DNA of 40,730 nucleotides, taken from the NCBI GenBank assembly GCA_016342345.1, contig JAEINO010000030.1, positions 1 to 40,730 of the forward strand. The letters are read 5' to 3'. The notes beneath the pieces are model-generated. The model was not told where the DNA came from, ran no database searches, and worked only from the letters and a program-made list of their open reading frames with translations. Origin of the DNA: Pseudodesulfovibrio sp. GTDB taxonomy: Bacteria > Desulfobacterota > Desulfovibrionia > Desulfovibrionales > Desulfovibrionaceae. Both the position numbers and the translations under genes were made by a program. Shown here one piece after another: positions 18,357 to 26,457 of the stretch (its first letter is position 1; every line of letters starts with the position of its first letter).

Positions 18357-18593
18357 TTAATTGGTTGAGCATGATTTTTTTGTCTGCGCGAGGAGGTATC
18401 CAATAATCACGCCTATACTCAATGTTGCCACGAGTAAAAGAGCTCTTGGAGTCGAGATGGTCCAAAAAAGAAAAGAGACCTCTACTTGCTGTATGTTTTG
18501 AAATAGAAACAATAGGAAAAAAGTCAACAAGGCTATCATGCTAAATGCTTTGGCTTTTTCCCATAGACTTAAGGCCGGTTTTGATGCCTGCAT
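18357..18593 (-). CDS. Small LapA-domain (DUF1049-like) membrane protein
   Basis: With the start at 18593 the product is about 78 aa with two hydrophobic helices (MIALLTFFLLFLFQNIQ and LLLVATLSIGVIIGYLLA) separated by a short strand VEVSFLFW, the arrangement of LapA/DUF1049 proteins linked to envelope assembly. The frame extends to 18662, but the downstream ATG has TTGGAG eight bases before it and starts the protein in the usual place. It is likely co-transcribed with corA. Its cellular role is not known beyond the family. Confidence 0.72.
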   Translation of the reverse strand: MQASKPALSLWEKAKAFSMIALLTFFLLFLFQNIQQVEVSFLFWTISTPRALLLVATLSIGVIIGYLLAQTKKSCSTN

Positions 18594-18673
18594 TGGAACT
18601 CCAAAGTTATAATACATATAATACATATTTGGTATGAGTACATTTATTACAGAGCTGTCCATATTATTCTTTT

Positions 18674-18930
18674 AGGGGCTGTGCCAGATAATTTCTCTGG
18701 ATTATCAGTATGGCAATACGAAAAACTTGTTTAGACAAGGAAAAAGCAGCTTGGTTCAATCGAGCCTTTTGTGGTTGAGCTTGACAGCTCATTGTGCTGC
18801 TGATCTGTTTGGTGTGAATTTTAAAACAGCCGCCTGTTACTTTCATCGGCTCCGTGGAATCATGGCAAAAGAAGAATCTCGTGAAGGTGTGGATTTTGCC
18901 GAGACGTTGGCTGTTCATGCAATTTTAGGC
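18674..18930 (+). mobile_element. Truncated IS1595/IS1016-type insertion sequence, frameshifted transposase remnant
   Basis: AGGGGCTGTGCCAGATAAT at 18674 resembles the GGGGCTGT terminal repeats of IS1016-like elements. From ATG 18710 a frame reads MAIRKTCLDKEKAAWFNRAFCG, then stops. The +1-shifted frame continues with LTAHCAADLFGVNFKTAACY and FHRLRGIMAKE, the N-terminal helix-turn-helix part of IS1595-family transposases. Everything beyond about 75 residues, including the DDE catalytic core, is missing, so the element is dead. It abuts the decayed DUF389 gene, whose 3' end starts at 18939. Confidence 0.65.
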
Positions 18931-18938
18931 AGAGATCG

Positions 18939-19465
18939 TTACCGGATAATCTTGAAATAAAGAAGCATGATAAGCCCAGCAAACGATCTGCTCCAGAGAC
19001 GGGCGACACGGAATATTGTTGTTTTCGTTTGTTTTTTGTCTCTCCATGACAGGGGCTTAATCCCTTGCGCAAGAAAGGTGACAACGCCAACAAGATTCAG
19101 GCAGATGATGTTTGAAAAAATGGAGTTATGCTTCTACCGCATACCCGGTCATTCCAGCCCTGAGGAAGAGCTTGTTTGGTGTAAGTGGTGGAAGCAGGGA
19201 AAGGGCAACCATAATGCCGACGATTGAGGTTGGGGCACCCATGGTAAAGGATACTATGTCTGCTGATCCGGAAACGATTGCAAGGATGAGGTCAGAACAA
19301 GTAATAGTATTTCTTAAAGGTAGTTCACAGGTCATACTGTAGTCCGAAGAGAAATCCGGCAATGACGGAAAGGGCAAGACAGAGGACTATTCCGAAAAAT
19401 AGTGTTTTGATGCCTCGTGCGCTAGTTTGTAATTTTCCAGAATGTTTGAGGATAGTACATGCAGT
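18939..19465 (-). pseudogene. Decayed DUF389 (TIGR00341-like) membrane protein, C-terminal half
   Basis: Read on the minus strand, three frame segments join into a DUF389 C-terminus. The first, from about 19465, is LQTSARGIKTLFFGIVLCL and a hydrophobic helix ending in a TGA at 19325. The second, within 19377-19126, is DLILAIVSGSADIVSF, then MGAPTSIVGIMVALSLLPPL. The third, in a shifted frame down to TAA at 18939, is NIICLNLVGVVTFLAQGIKP and a last helix ending FKIIR. At least two frameshifts and loss of the N-terminal half make it nonfunctional. Its upstream end overlaps the start of the plus-strand CNNM gene. Confidence 0.7.
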
Positions 19466-20487
19466 CTACATTGATATGGGTTGGGATTATCTTTTGCTTG
19501 TCACAGTCGGCAGTTTTTTCAGGACTTAATCTGGCCTACTTTAGTTTAAGCAGGCTGCGGCTTGAGGTTGAGGCTGATTCAGGGAACAAGAAGGCGGTAA
19601 AGGTTCTGGCCTTGCGTCAAGATCCGAACCTTCTTCTCTGCACAATCCTGTGGGGCAATGTGAGCATAAACGTATTGCTGACATTGCTTTCTGAGTCAGT
19701 GATGGCAGGTGTTGGGTCATTTGTCTTTTCAACCTTTGTTATTACAATTGCCGGGGAGATTATCCCCCAAGCCTATTTCTCCAGAAAAGCTCTTGTGGTG
19801 GGTGCGTTTCTTGAACCGGTCATACGAATATATCAGGTGTTATTCTATCTGGTAGCCAAGCCGTCTTCCATGATGCTCGACAGTCTTATCGGAAGGGAGA
19901 AAATAGAGTTCCTCAGGGAGAGCAAAATACGTCACTTGCTCAAGATTCATATTGATTCAAATGATGCTGATATAGATGAGGTTGAAGGCCGTGGTGCCTT
20001 GAATTTCCTTTCTCTTGATGATCTGGAAGTAAAGGATGAAGGACAACAAGTACAAGAGGATAGTGTCATTACTATTGATTTTCGGAATGGCATGCCGGTA
20101 CTCCCAGAAGATATGAGCCAATTTGTTGAAATGGTGAATCGTTCAGGTGAAAAGTGGGTGCTTCTTATTGATGGACGAGAGCGCCCTAGATTGCTGCTTG
20201 ATGCTGATGGATTTCTCAGAAAAGCTCTGCTGGACGAATCTATTTCCCCTATGGAGTATTGCCACCGTCCCATAGTAGTTCGGAATGAGCACACTCGGTT
20301 AGGAGAAGTCCTCCGTAAGTTTGAAGTGAGGTCTGATTCCCCTGAGGATGATGTTATAGATTATGATACGATTCTTGTTTGGAGTGGAACTTACCGCCGA
20401 ATCATAACTGGGGCCGACATTTTTGGTCGACTCATGCGTGGTATAGCCATAGTCCGGCGAAACGCTGAATTAAGTGGTAAATACTAG
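19459..20487 (+). CDS. CNNM/CorC-type (DUF21) membrane protein with CBS-like C-terminal region
   Basis: 342 aa. The DUF21 transmembrane domain (residues 1-150) contains FSGLNLAYFSLSRLRLEVEA and the conserved GEIIPQAYFSRKAL, characteristic of CNNM/CorC/HlyC family proteins involved in Mg2+ or Co2+ extrusion and resistance. A soluble region follows (about 190-330), occupying the place of the CBS-pair domain. No CorC/HlyC C-terminal domain is visible. The ATG has GAGG seven bases upstream. The stop codon TAG is formed by the CTAG end of the adjoining MITE-like repeat, so the last residue or two may have changed on insertion. It sits beside corA and mscS-type genes, which supports a cation role. 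Confidence 0.8.
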   Translation: MQSTLIWVGIIFCLSQSAVFSGLNLAYFSLSRLRLEVEADSGNKKAVKVLALRQDPNLLLCTILWGNVSINVLLTLLSESVMAGVGSFVFSTFVITIAGEIIPQAYFSRKALVVGAFLEPVIRIYQVLFYLVAKPSSMMLDSLIGREKIEFLRESKIRHLLKIHIDSNDADIDEVEGRGALNFLSLDDLEVKDEGQQVQEDSVITIDFRNGMPVLPEDMSQFVEMVNRSGEKWVLLIDGRERPRLLLDADGFLRKALLDESISPMEYCHRPIVVRNEHTRLGEVLRKFEVRSDSPEDDVIDYDTILVWSGTYRRIITGADIFGRLMRGIAIVRRNAELSGKY

Positions 20488-20643
20488 GGAAGTACTGATT
20501 GATTCAATTTTCAGGAAGTGCTGTAGAATTATTTGTTGGCAAGGCGCAAGAAAACATCAAGGCCGACGCGTACTTCCTGTACGCTAGGATTTGAGGTTTT
20601 TACAGCAACGAAACCAGCGGACAATTATGCAGTGCGTCCCTAG
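20484..20643 (-). repeat. MITE-like 160-bp repeat, copy 2, filling the gap between two convergent genes
   Basis: Inverted copy of the repeat at 14378-14537, bounded by CTAG on both sides (20484-20487 and 20640-20643) with inverted ends TAGGGAAGTACTG and CAGTGCGTCCCTA. The left CTAG supplies the TAG stop of the CNNM gene, and the right end lies two bases from the stop of the MscS gene at 20646. The element thus forms the entire convergent intergenic space and may now serve as transcript 3' ends for both genes. Confidence 0.78.
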
Positions 20644-20645
20644 TA

Positions 20646-22943
20646 CTACTCCATTTTTGCCAAGTGGTCAGCAAGCGCCGGTGCTGTCTTGAAATGGATA
20701 TCCATTTGCGGGAATGCGATTTCGATTCCTTCTCTGCGAAATGCTGCATCAATGGCAAAGCGAAGTTCCGAGGTGGCTCGAATGGTATGGTCTATGTCAT
20801 CAATCCATATTCTTAGGATGAAATCCAAGCTGCTTGAGCCAAAGTCATTGAAGTGAACATAGGCGGGGGGGCTTTTGAGGACATGCGGGTGCTCATCTGC
20901 AATCCGAGAGAGTGTCTGTCTGACTTTTTCCGTGTCGGAACCGTAAGCAACACCTATGAGAATATCACGTCTCAGGGATGGGTTGTTCTTTGTCCAATTT
21001 GTTAACTGTGTTGAGACAAGATCCGAGTTCGGGATCATGATGACAGCACTCTCAAAAGTTTCGACCACTGTCGTGCGGATATTGATTTTTTTCACAGTGC
21101 ACCAGACGCTGTTCATTTCAATGATGTCCCCCTGCTGGATGGACCGACCAAAAAGAAGAATAAGGCCACTAATGAAGTTGTTGACGACATTTTGTAATCC
21201 GAAGCCGATGCCGACGCTGAGTCCACCTGCAATTACTGTGATGCTGGTCAGACTGACTCCAATGATACGCATTGCCAATATGGAATATAGAGACCAGACA
21301 GCATAGGTTGTAAGTGTTTGAATCGAAGGGATGGCGCCCCTCTTGGCTTTTTGCCATCGGCTACCGACAAAATCAATGGAGACATTGAAAGCGACGATAC
21401 TGTGTTTTGTGAGAAAGAATAGTATGAAGAGTGTGACAAAGTTTTTGAGAAAAAGAGAATAGTCGCCAATGGTTATCTTGTAGTTCAATATGGTACTGAC
21501 TGTGTCGTCTCCGAAGAAGTCCACCAACCATAAGTAGGGAAGCGTGAAAGCTCCAGTCCAGCCTAATGGAACCAGTAGGCCCTTTGATAACCCCTTTTGT
21601 GTTTTTGTGCTTTTTTCTGTTCCATGAAAAAGGATATGTGACCAAAGTGTTCCCAACGCTACAACAAAAACACCCATGCACCATATAATTGTAAACAAAC
21701 ATGCAAGCCTCCCGTACCCAAAAACGGCCAGCGCAAAAAGGGGTGTCAAGGCTCCTCCTCGCATAGCTGTAAATGTCATGGGCTGACCTTTTTTGTGCCA
21801 AGCAAATATAAAGTCTTTGCCCCACAGGGTGAGAGTTAGAATCAGAAATAGAAGCGTTATGCTGCGATTTGGCAAGCCCAGGGTGAGCAGTTGGGTGCTG
21901 ACGATGAAAAGAAATGCGAAGCGTGAATAGCCATATGAACTCAAGTGACTGTCATTACTAATATGTTTGGATAGTTTGAGGATACTGAGCAGGAAAAGAC
22001 CGGCTGCCAGTGCTGCCATAGATTCCATGCCTGTTGGAAAAGTAATACGGGTCGCTAAAAAGAGGGACAGACTGGTTGTTGCCAGTACGAAATAGAAACG
22101 AGAGCGTATAGCAGATTTTTCCTTATTCGCCTTTGTGCTTATGCGATTTTGAAAGAACCTTTTTGTAACTATGCCCATGCCCATGAGGGTTATAGACAGG
22201 AAAAAATATTTGACGAAATTGGATGTGATGGTGGCTGCCGCATTTTCTAGTTCGGAATACTTGAGAGCTACCCAATTCCTGCTGGGCAATACTCCTTTCC
22301 AATATTCCAGACTGAAAACAGGTGTTTTCCCGGCAATAAAATACTGTCTCCACAGTTCATAAAGTGAATTTTTACCGTGTTGTATTTTTTCGATCCGACC
22401 AAGCAATTGATCAGTCTTACGGAGAAGGGACTCCAATTGGGCTAACTGCTTATGCGATTTAGCCTGAATACCCTGTGCCTTTTCCCACACATGATTATAT
22501 TCGCTGTATAATGATGATGTCGTATCCTTGGTGTTAGATGCCAGTTGTTCATACGACTGAAAAAGATCAATTCTGATTGATACCGTGTCAGCCACACTTT
22601 TAAGGTCTTCAACCAGATTCGAATTCTTGTTACTGAGATAAGCCAAAGTTGCTTCAAAATGCTTACGGTCCAAAGGGGACCCGCTTGAGGCGTTTCTGGA
22701 AATGAAAAGCTGTTGGTAATTGTCAAAAAGGCTGGTCATCTTTGTTTTCGCGGTGTCAATCTGGGCTGCCGTGCGTTCGATAGCTGTCAGTTCTTCCGCG
22801 ATCATGACAGAGAAGCTTTCTATGCGGTGGCGAACATCTTCATGATTCTCCGGTGCTGCACATAATGCGGACTTCCCTGATGTTATTATCGCGAAAAGAA
22901 ATAGTATAGTTATGAACAATAGACATTTTAAGGGGTGGCTCAT
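20646..22943 (-). CDS. Large MscS-family mechanosensitive channel (MscK/YbdG-type architecture)
   Basis: About 765 aa. A signal peptide (hydrophobic run LFITILFLFAIITSG, ending at ALCAAP) precedes a helical periplasmic region (about residues 30-200, coiled-coil prone), some ten membrane helices, and the MscS pore and beta domain. The pore helix reads GGLSVGIGFGLQNVVNNF, followed by the beta segment RSIQQGDIIEM and VETFESAVIMIPNS. Such channels open on osmotic downshock to release solutes. The start at 22943 is preferred because GAGAGG lies seven bases upstream; an ATG at 22958 is possible. It is convergent with the CNNM gene, and its upstream side borders the tRNA-derived attachment site. Confidence 0.87.
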   Translation of the reverse strand: MSHPLKCLLFITILFLFAIITSGKSALCAAPENHEDVRHRIESFSVMIAEELTAIERTAAQIDTAKTKMTSLFDNYQQLFISRNASSGSPLDRKHFEATLAYLSNKNSNLVEDLKSVADTVSIRIDLFQSYEQLASNTKDTTSSLYSEYNHVWEKAQGIQAKSHKQLAQLESLLRKTDQLLGRIEKIQHGKNSLYELWRQYFIAGKTPVFSLEYWKGVLPSRNWVALKYSELENAAATITSNFVKYFFLSITLMGMGIVTKRFFQNRISTKANKEKSAIRSRFYFVLATTSLSLFLATRITFPTGMESMAALAAGLFLLSILKLSKHISNDSHLSSYGYSRFAFLFIVSTQLLTLGLPNRSITLLFLILTLTLWGKDFIFAWHKKGQPMTFTAMRGGALTPLFALAVFGYGRLACLFTIIWCMGVFVVALGTLWSHILFHGTEKSTKTQKGLSKGLLVPLGWTGAFTLPYLWLVDFFGDDTVSTILNYKITIGDYSLFLKNFVTLFILFFLTKHSIVAFNVSIDFVGSRWQKAKRGAIPSIQTLTTYAVWSLYSILAMRIIGVSLTSITVIAGGLSVGIGFGLQNVVNNFISGLILLFGRSIQQGDIIEMNSVWCTVKKINIRTTVVETFESAVIMIPNSDLVSTQLTNWTKNNPSLRRDILIGVAYGSDTEKVRQTLSRIADEHPHVLKSPPAYVHFNDFGSSSLDFILRIWIDDIDHTIRATSELRFAIDAAFRREGIEIAFPQMDIHFKTAPALADHLAKME

Positions 22944-23030
22944 CATCAGGCCTCTCATCTTTTGTTAATGTAATTTTGATTGAATTATTACTACTGTCCT
23001 ATATTTGCCCCATAAATTCAATATGCCAAC

Positions 23031-23063
23031 AAAAAAAGGGTCTAGCTTGAAGCTAAACCCTTT
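23031..23063 (-). terminator. Intrinsic terminator behind the left tRNA-Thr half
   Basis: A stem of AAAGGGT/ACCCTTT extended by TAGCT/AGCTA with a small loop, followed on the minus strand by seven T residues. It lies just beyond the 3' end of the tRNA-Thr half and looks like the native terminator of that tRNA gene. Confidence 0.8.
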
Positions 23064-23072
23064 GATTTACCG

Positions 23073-23118
23073 TGGAGCCAGGAATCAGAATTGAACTGAC
23101 GACCTACTGATTACGAAT
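23073..23118 (-). other. attL: 3' half of tRNA-Thr(CGT)
   Basis: Read on the minus strand this is the anticodon loop TTCGTAA, anticodon-stem 3' strand ATCAG, variable region, T arm (GTCAG TTCAATT CTGAT) and 3' acceptor strand ending in the encoded CCA of a tRNA-Thr with anticodon CGT. The anticodon stem is completed by a few bases beyond 23118, but no D arm or 5' acceptor strand follows. The 46 bp recur as a direct copy at 34245-34290 with three differences. A P4-type integrase gene begins 170 bp away. This is the classic signature of element insertion into a tRNA 3' end. Confidence 0.85.
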
Positions 23119-23243
23119 CAGTTGCTTTTATTCTAAGAAATACTAAGTCTTAATCTGAGCCTGCTGAAAATTCTACAAAAAATCAAATATATTATTGATG
23201 GCATTCTAATTCTTAGCTTGAATTGGCGTTTCCTAACGTGTAT

Positions 23244-23268
23244 CAAACTGATACTAAAACTGACACCA
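23244..23268 (+). repeat. Putative integrase arm-type site, left
   Basis: Two tandem near-repeats of AAACTGAYACTA within 25 bp. The same 25 bp occurs in direct orientation at 34163-34187 with two mismatches. Each copy lies inside the element, close to the tRNA-derived core (126 bp and 57 bp away), and each is preceded by TTGGCGTT. Arm-type integrase sites are arranged this way around a core when the ends are joined in a circle. Confidence 0.55.
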
Positions 23269-23285
23269 GAAATATGGGGGCAATG

Positions 23286-24593
23286 ATGCTGACAGCCAGA
23301 ACAGTTCAGTCGCTAATCAGCAAGGGTAATCCTTGCCAAAAGTCGGATAGAATAGGTGGAAAGGGCGATGGTAGTCTTTACCTTGTTGTTTCCGGGAGAG
23401 GACGCGCGGAGTGGTACTATCAGTGGTTTGCGAGTGGTAAACGCCGGGTTAAGTTGAAGTCGACAAAGGTGAAGATGCTTGATTTAGCAGATGCCAGAAC
23501 TGAATGTGTAAGGCTTGCCGGCATGGTTCATGATGGACTTGATCCCAAGGAGGAGCTTGAAAGGGAGGAGCGAGAAAAGAAGTTTGCCAACACGAAGAAT
23601 TCCAGCCTTGGGACTGTCCGGGACCTGTTTGAGGGGCGTATCCGGGATATGAAAAGGCGTGGGGTGAAAACCTGGAAGGAAGATCAACGGTCTTTGCTTA
23701 AAGGGAAATTCGCCGCCATCAATTACATGGACGAAAAAATGTTGGCGAAAGATGTCTCATCGAGGCTGATTGCTGATGTCATTGCGATAACCTATAATAG
23801 GGGATCGATCAGTATGGCGGGGCATTTGCGATCACATTTTAATGCCGCTTTCAAGTATGGGCTTAAGGCTGAAAACGACTATAGGATCGATAGTCGCGGG
23901 ATCGTATTTGATTTGGAGAAGAATCCGGTTTCAAATATCCCTAGGGATAAGGAAGCCTTCAAGGCGGCGATTAGGGTTCTCACGGATGAGGAGATAAGGG
24001 CATTCTGGTTCATGGGGCTTGATAATGGAGTAGATGAAAAGGTTCATTCCGTTATCAAAATGATCATGGCTACTGGTGGTGCGAGGGTCAAAGAGGTTGT
24101 GTTTGCCGAGAAGGGTGAAATCGATATGAAAAACGGTTTGTTTTGCATCCCGAAGGAAAAGACCAAGAATGGATATGAGCACACCATCCCCTTGACGTCG
24201 ATTGCGTTGGAAGTGTTGTCTGAAGCCAAGAGGTTTCAGATTGACGACTCACCCTATCTTTTTCCCTGTGCGATAAAGGCAAGGCGGCATGAACAACCTA
24301 TAGATTTGGGGAGCCCAAGCCAGGCTATTGGGCGAGTTTGCGTAAACCTAAAAATAGAGCACTGGACGGCAAGGGATATAAGGCGAAGCATCCGGACAAG
24401 ACTACGCAAGAAAAAGGTGGTTGGAGATTATTTAGACATGTTTTTCAACCACGGCAGGGGGGCTTCTGTTGGGCGGAAGCACTATGAACATGATGAGTTT
24501 TTGGAGATCAAAGCGGACGTGATGGAAGCTTGGGAAACCTGTCTTGCGGAAATACTGAAAGGGGATGGAGATGAACGACAAGTGGAAAGATGA
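23286..24593 (+). CDS. int: P4-type tyrosine recombinase/integrase
   Basis: About 435 aa. An N-terminal DUF4102-like arm-binding domain (opening LTARTVQSLI, then GDGSLYLVVSGRGRAEWYYQ) is followed by a core-binding SAM-like domain and a C-terminal catalytic domain. Catalytic residues visible are Arg in GGARVKEV, Arg in WTARDIRRS (the usual His is Arg here, as in many P4 integrases), His in FFNHGRG and the nucleophile Tyr in RKHYEHDEF. The start at 23286 has GGGGG five bases upstream; the frame opens earlier at a TTG (23223) without a ribosome site. Position beside attL implies that it catalyses excision and integration at tRNA-Thr. Confidence 0.92.
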   Translation: MLTARTVQSLISKGNPCQKSDRIGGKGDGSLYLVVSGRGRAEWYYQWFASGKRRVKLKSTKVKMLDLADARTECVRLAGMVHDGLDPKEELEREEREKKFANTKNSSLGTVRDLFEGRIRDMKRRGVKTWKEDQRSLLKGKFAAINYMDEKMLAKDVSSRLIADVIAITYNRGSISMAGHLRSHFNAAFKYGLKAENDYRIDSRGIVFDLEKNPVSNIPRDKEAFKAAIRVLTDEEIRAFWFMGLDNGVDEKVHSVIKMIMATGGARVKEVVFAEKGEIDMKNGLFCIPKEKTKNGYEHTIPLTSIALEVLSEAKRFQIDDSPYLFPCAIKARRHEQPIDLGSPSQAIGRVCVNLKIEHWTARDIRRSIRTRLRKKKVVGDYLDMFFNHGRGASVGRKHYEHDEFLEIKADVMEAWETCLAEILKGDGDERQVER

Positions 24594-25302
24594 ACACAAA
24601 AATCTATCGCCAGAGGAGACGAGGATAGCTGAGGCTCTCATTACAGCCTTGACCAAAGGTAAAAATGTTTCCTCCAAAAGTGAGCACAGCCAAGCTGGGC
24701 TTGCTTTGGGCTTTGAGATGATTGCAAATGCGGCCAAGGAAATAGGTCAAGGCGACGGTCAGTCCGAAAAGCTGATGGAAATGGCATCTTCTGTCGTGTG
24801 TCAGGGGAATGAGTTTTTAAAGGGAACCCCCGATGAAGGGATAGATTTCGAGTCGATGCAGAGGGTGCGATATGAAGAAAGCGGAAACCCGCTGTATGCA
24901 TGGATGGCAATGCTCGGAGAGGTCGGTAAGTCGAACCTGCCAGATTGGCTGAAGACATACTTGGGGTCATGTGCACTGGGTGTGTTTGGATTGTCGGTCA
25001 ACGTCAGTGACGATCCGGACCTTAAAAGAAAGAAGTTGGATAGCGCGGTGAGGAGAGCTTTTGGCTTCAATGGACGGAAGCACTTTGCCGAACACATCGT
25101 TTGGATGCATGACCAAGATGTTGACTGGGCTGTTGATGAAGAGCGGGATAAAGGTAAGCCCGTCGGGGAAACTGGTTATTATCCCACCGAAGAGGTTGGG
25201 TCCATGTACAGTGCTTGTGGGAGGCACATTGCCAGATTGTATAGCAGGTCCAAAAAATGGCAGGAGTTGTTTCAAGAGCAACTTGCCAGCAAAGACGAGT
25301 AA
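24571..25302 (+). CDS. Hypothetical protein overlapping the integrase gene
   Basis: 243 aa, soluble, acidic and lysine-rich, with no family I recognise. It has an N-terminal helical part (about residues 10-85), a middle stretch with NPLYAWMAMLGEVG and LPDWLKTYLGSCALG, and a C-terminal stretch with GFNGRKHFAEHIVWMHD. The gene overlaps the end of int by 23 bp, so the two are likely translated together. The start at 24571 has AAAGGGG at a suitable spacing; an ATG at 24565 is directly on the ribosome site. Such genes after integrases are often regulators or excision helpers, but nothing here proves a role. Confidence 0.65.
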   Translation: MNDKWKDEHKNLSPEETRIAEALITALTKGKNVSSKSEHSQAGLALGFEMIANAAKEIGQGDGQSEKLMEMASSVVCQGNEFLKGTPDEGIDFESMQRVRYEESGNPLYAWMAMLGEVGKSNLPDWLKTYLGSCALGVFGLSVNVSDDPDLKRKKLDSAVRRAFGFNGRKHFAEHIVWMHDQDVDWAVDEERDKGKPVGETGYYPTEEVGSMYSACGRHIARLYSRSKKWQELFQEQLASKDE

Positions 25303-25561
25303 ATCTTGCAGGGGGGGGGGAGCTTCACCAACTGATAAGAATTATTCATATATATACCCCTGCATGGGGAGGATTATAGCATCAAAAAAAGGCTCATCCG
25401 ACTCAAGCGTACTTTGCTGTTTTTTGAAAAGTAAGCCCGAGTGGAGGCCTCTTTTAGCTTCAGGGAAAAGACTTGATAAAATAAATGATTTGTCTATTGT
25501 TTAAAAAACACTATTTTTGATAAATGTTTGTGGCGTTGTACATTCTAATAGGTGCAGGCAT
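25303..25561. other. Intergenic stretch with a G10 tract and hairpin repeat
   Basis: About 260 bp. A run of ten G residues (25311-25320) starts eight bases after the stop of the preceding gene. It is followed by AT-rich DNA, the first hairpin repeat (25391-25449) and an A/T-rich upstream region of the solute-binding-like gene. No gene is seen. Confidence 0.5.
25391..25449. repeat. Imperfect hairpin repeat A, upstream of the solute-binding-like gene
   Basis: The arms ACTC-NN-GC-N-TACTTT and AAAGTA-N-GC-NN-GAGT fold into an imperfect stem with unpaired bases and a T-rich loop. A related hairpin lies at 26366-26426 on the other side of the gene. The stretch GGCTCATCCGACTCAAGCGT matches the reverse complement of the right arm of that second hairpin closely, and CATCC ... 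CTCAAGCG is also shared in direct orientation. Confidence 0.5.
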
Positions 25562-26332
25562 ATGATTAAGTTCAGTAGGGAATTCGATACATTAACCATC
25601 TATCTATCCATTCTAGCAGTCTCATTGTTTTCGATATTATTGATAGGTACTCCCGCAGCCTTAGCGGAAGAGAGATTGTCAATATTATACATCGATTACC
25701 CCCCGTACTATGTGAGCGGAAACAGCAAACCAACAGGTTTATTGATCTCTAAGGTCGATAAGATAATGGAAAAAGCTGGGATCAAAGTTGACTACACCTG
25801 TTATCCATCAAAAAGAGTTCTTTATGATATCCAACAGGGGGTAGATGTTGCTTCTATCGGATGGTTTAAAACAAAAGAAAGAGAATCGTATGCCAAATTT
25901 TCTTTGCCCATCTACACGAACAAGGCTGTTGGCGTTTTTGCACTGAATGAAGTGGGGAAAAAGCTAAGTGTTTTTTCTTCACTAAAATCAATTATGGAAA
26001 GTAGGCAATTTAAACTGGGCGTGATTGCAGGCAACTCTGAAGGAAGCTACGTCGACGAACTTATCAAGTTGTATCCAGACCAAATTTCAGAGGTCTATGG
26101 CCGCCAGATTCAGTTACTTAAAATGCTTGAAGATCATCGTGTTGATTTTATTTTACTACCGCCAGAAGAAGTTGACGTGCTGACTAAGGAAGCACGAGTC
26201 ACTAGAAAATTCGTTTTATTGGAAATGGGTGACATTCCTGAAGGTAACAAAAGATATATTATGTACTCAAAATCGGTACCACAAGCTTTGATAGATAGAG
26301 TTAATAATGCAATTCTTGAAAGTTCAAAATAG
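25562..26332 (+). CDS. Periplasmic solute-binding-like protein (SBP family 3 type)
   Basis: 256 aa from ATG 25562. A signal peptide (hydrophobic run LSILAVSLFSILLIG, cleavage near ALAEE) precedes a periplasmic binding fold. The pattern YIDYPPYYV ... PTGLLISKVDKIMEKAGIKV and VASIGWFKTKERESYAKFS, then LGVIAGNSEGSYVDE, is that of transporter substrate-binding domain (SBP_bac_3) proteins of the orphan type. No transporter genes are adjacent. The gene is clearly more AT-rich than its neighbours and lies alone between two hairpin repeats, which suggests separate acquisition. An upstream TTG (25517) extends the frame but lacks a signal-peptide-like start. The ligand is unknown. Confidence 0.78.
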   Translation: MIKFSREFDTLTIYLSILAVSLFSILLIGTPAALAEERLSILYIDYPPYYVSGNSKPTGLLISKVDKIMEKAGIKVDYTCYPSKRVLYDIQQGVDVASIGWFKTKERESYAKFSLPIYTNKAVGVFALNEVGKKLSVFSSLKSIMESRQFKLGVIAGNSEGSYVDELIKLYPDQISEVYGRQIQLLKMLEDHRVDFILLPPEEVDVLTKEARVTRKFVLLEMGDIPEGNKRYIMYSKSVPQALIDRVNNAILESSK

Positions 26333-26365
26333 TCTGTTAGAGGGAAAAATTTCTTTGGAAAAACC

Positions 26366-26426
26366 CATCCTGCTCAAGCGCCTGTCTGTTTTTTTTGTCA
26401 AAAGTACGCTCGGACCGGATGAGCCC
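26366..26426. repeat. Imperfect hairpin repeat B, downstream of the solute-binding-like gene
   Basis: CATCC ... GGATG ends enclose GCG/CGC paired arms around a T-rich loop. Its sequence shares CATCC-NN-CTCAAGCG, the T tract and AAAAGTA-N-GC with repeat A (25391-25449). The two bracket a single AT-rich gene. Confidence 0.5.
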
Positions 26427-26454
26427 AAAAAAAAGCCCCTGAAAAAGGGGCTTT
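26427..26454 (-). terminator. Intrinsic terminator between convergent genes
   Basis: A 9-bp perfect stem (AAAGCCCCT/AGGGGCTTT) with a GAAAA loop. On the minus strand it is followed by eight T residues, so it mainly ends the second integrase transcript. It may also stop the solute-binding-like gene from the other side. Confidence 0.85.
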
Positions 26455-26457
26455 CTG

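Noticed and set aside
23073-23125. Complete tRNA gene
   Set aside because: Anticodon arm, T arm and CCA are present but there is no D arm or 5' acceptor strand. It is a half tRNA left by integration.
25391-26426. True integron attC sites
   Set aside because: The hairpins are attC-like in shape, but the GTTRRRY/RYYYAAC core boxes are not found and the neighbouring recombinase lacks integron-integrase features. Reported only as a possible cassette.
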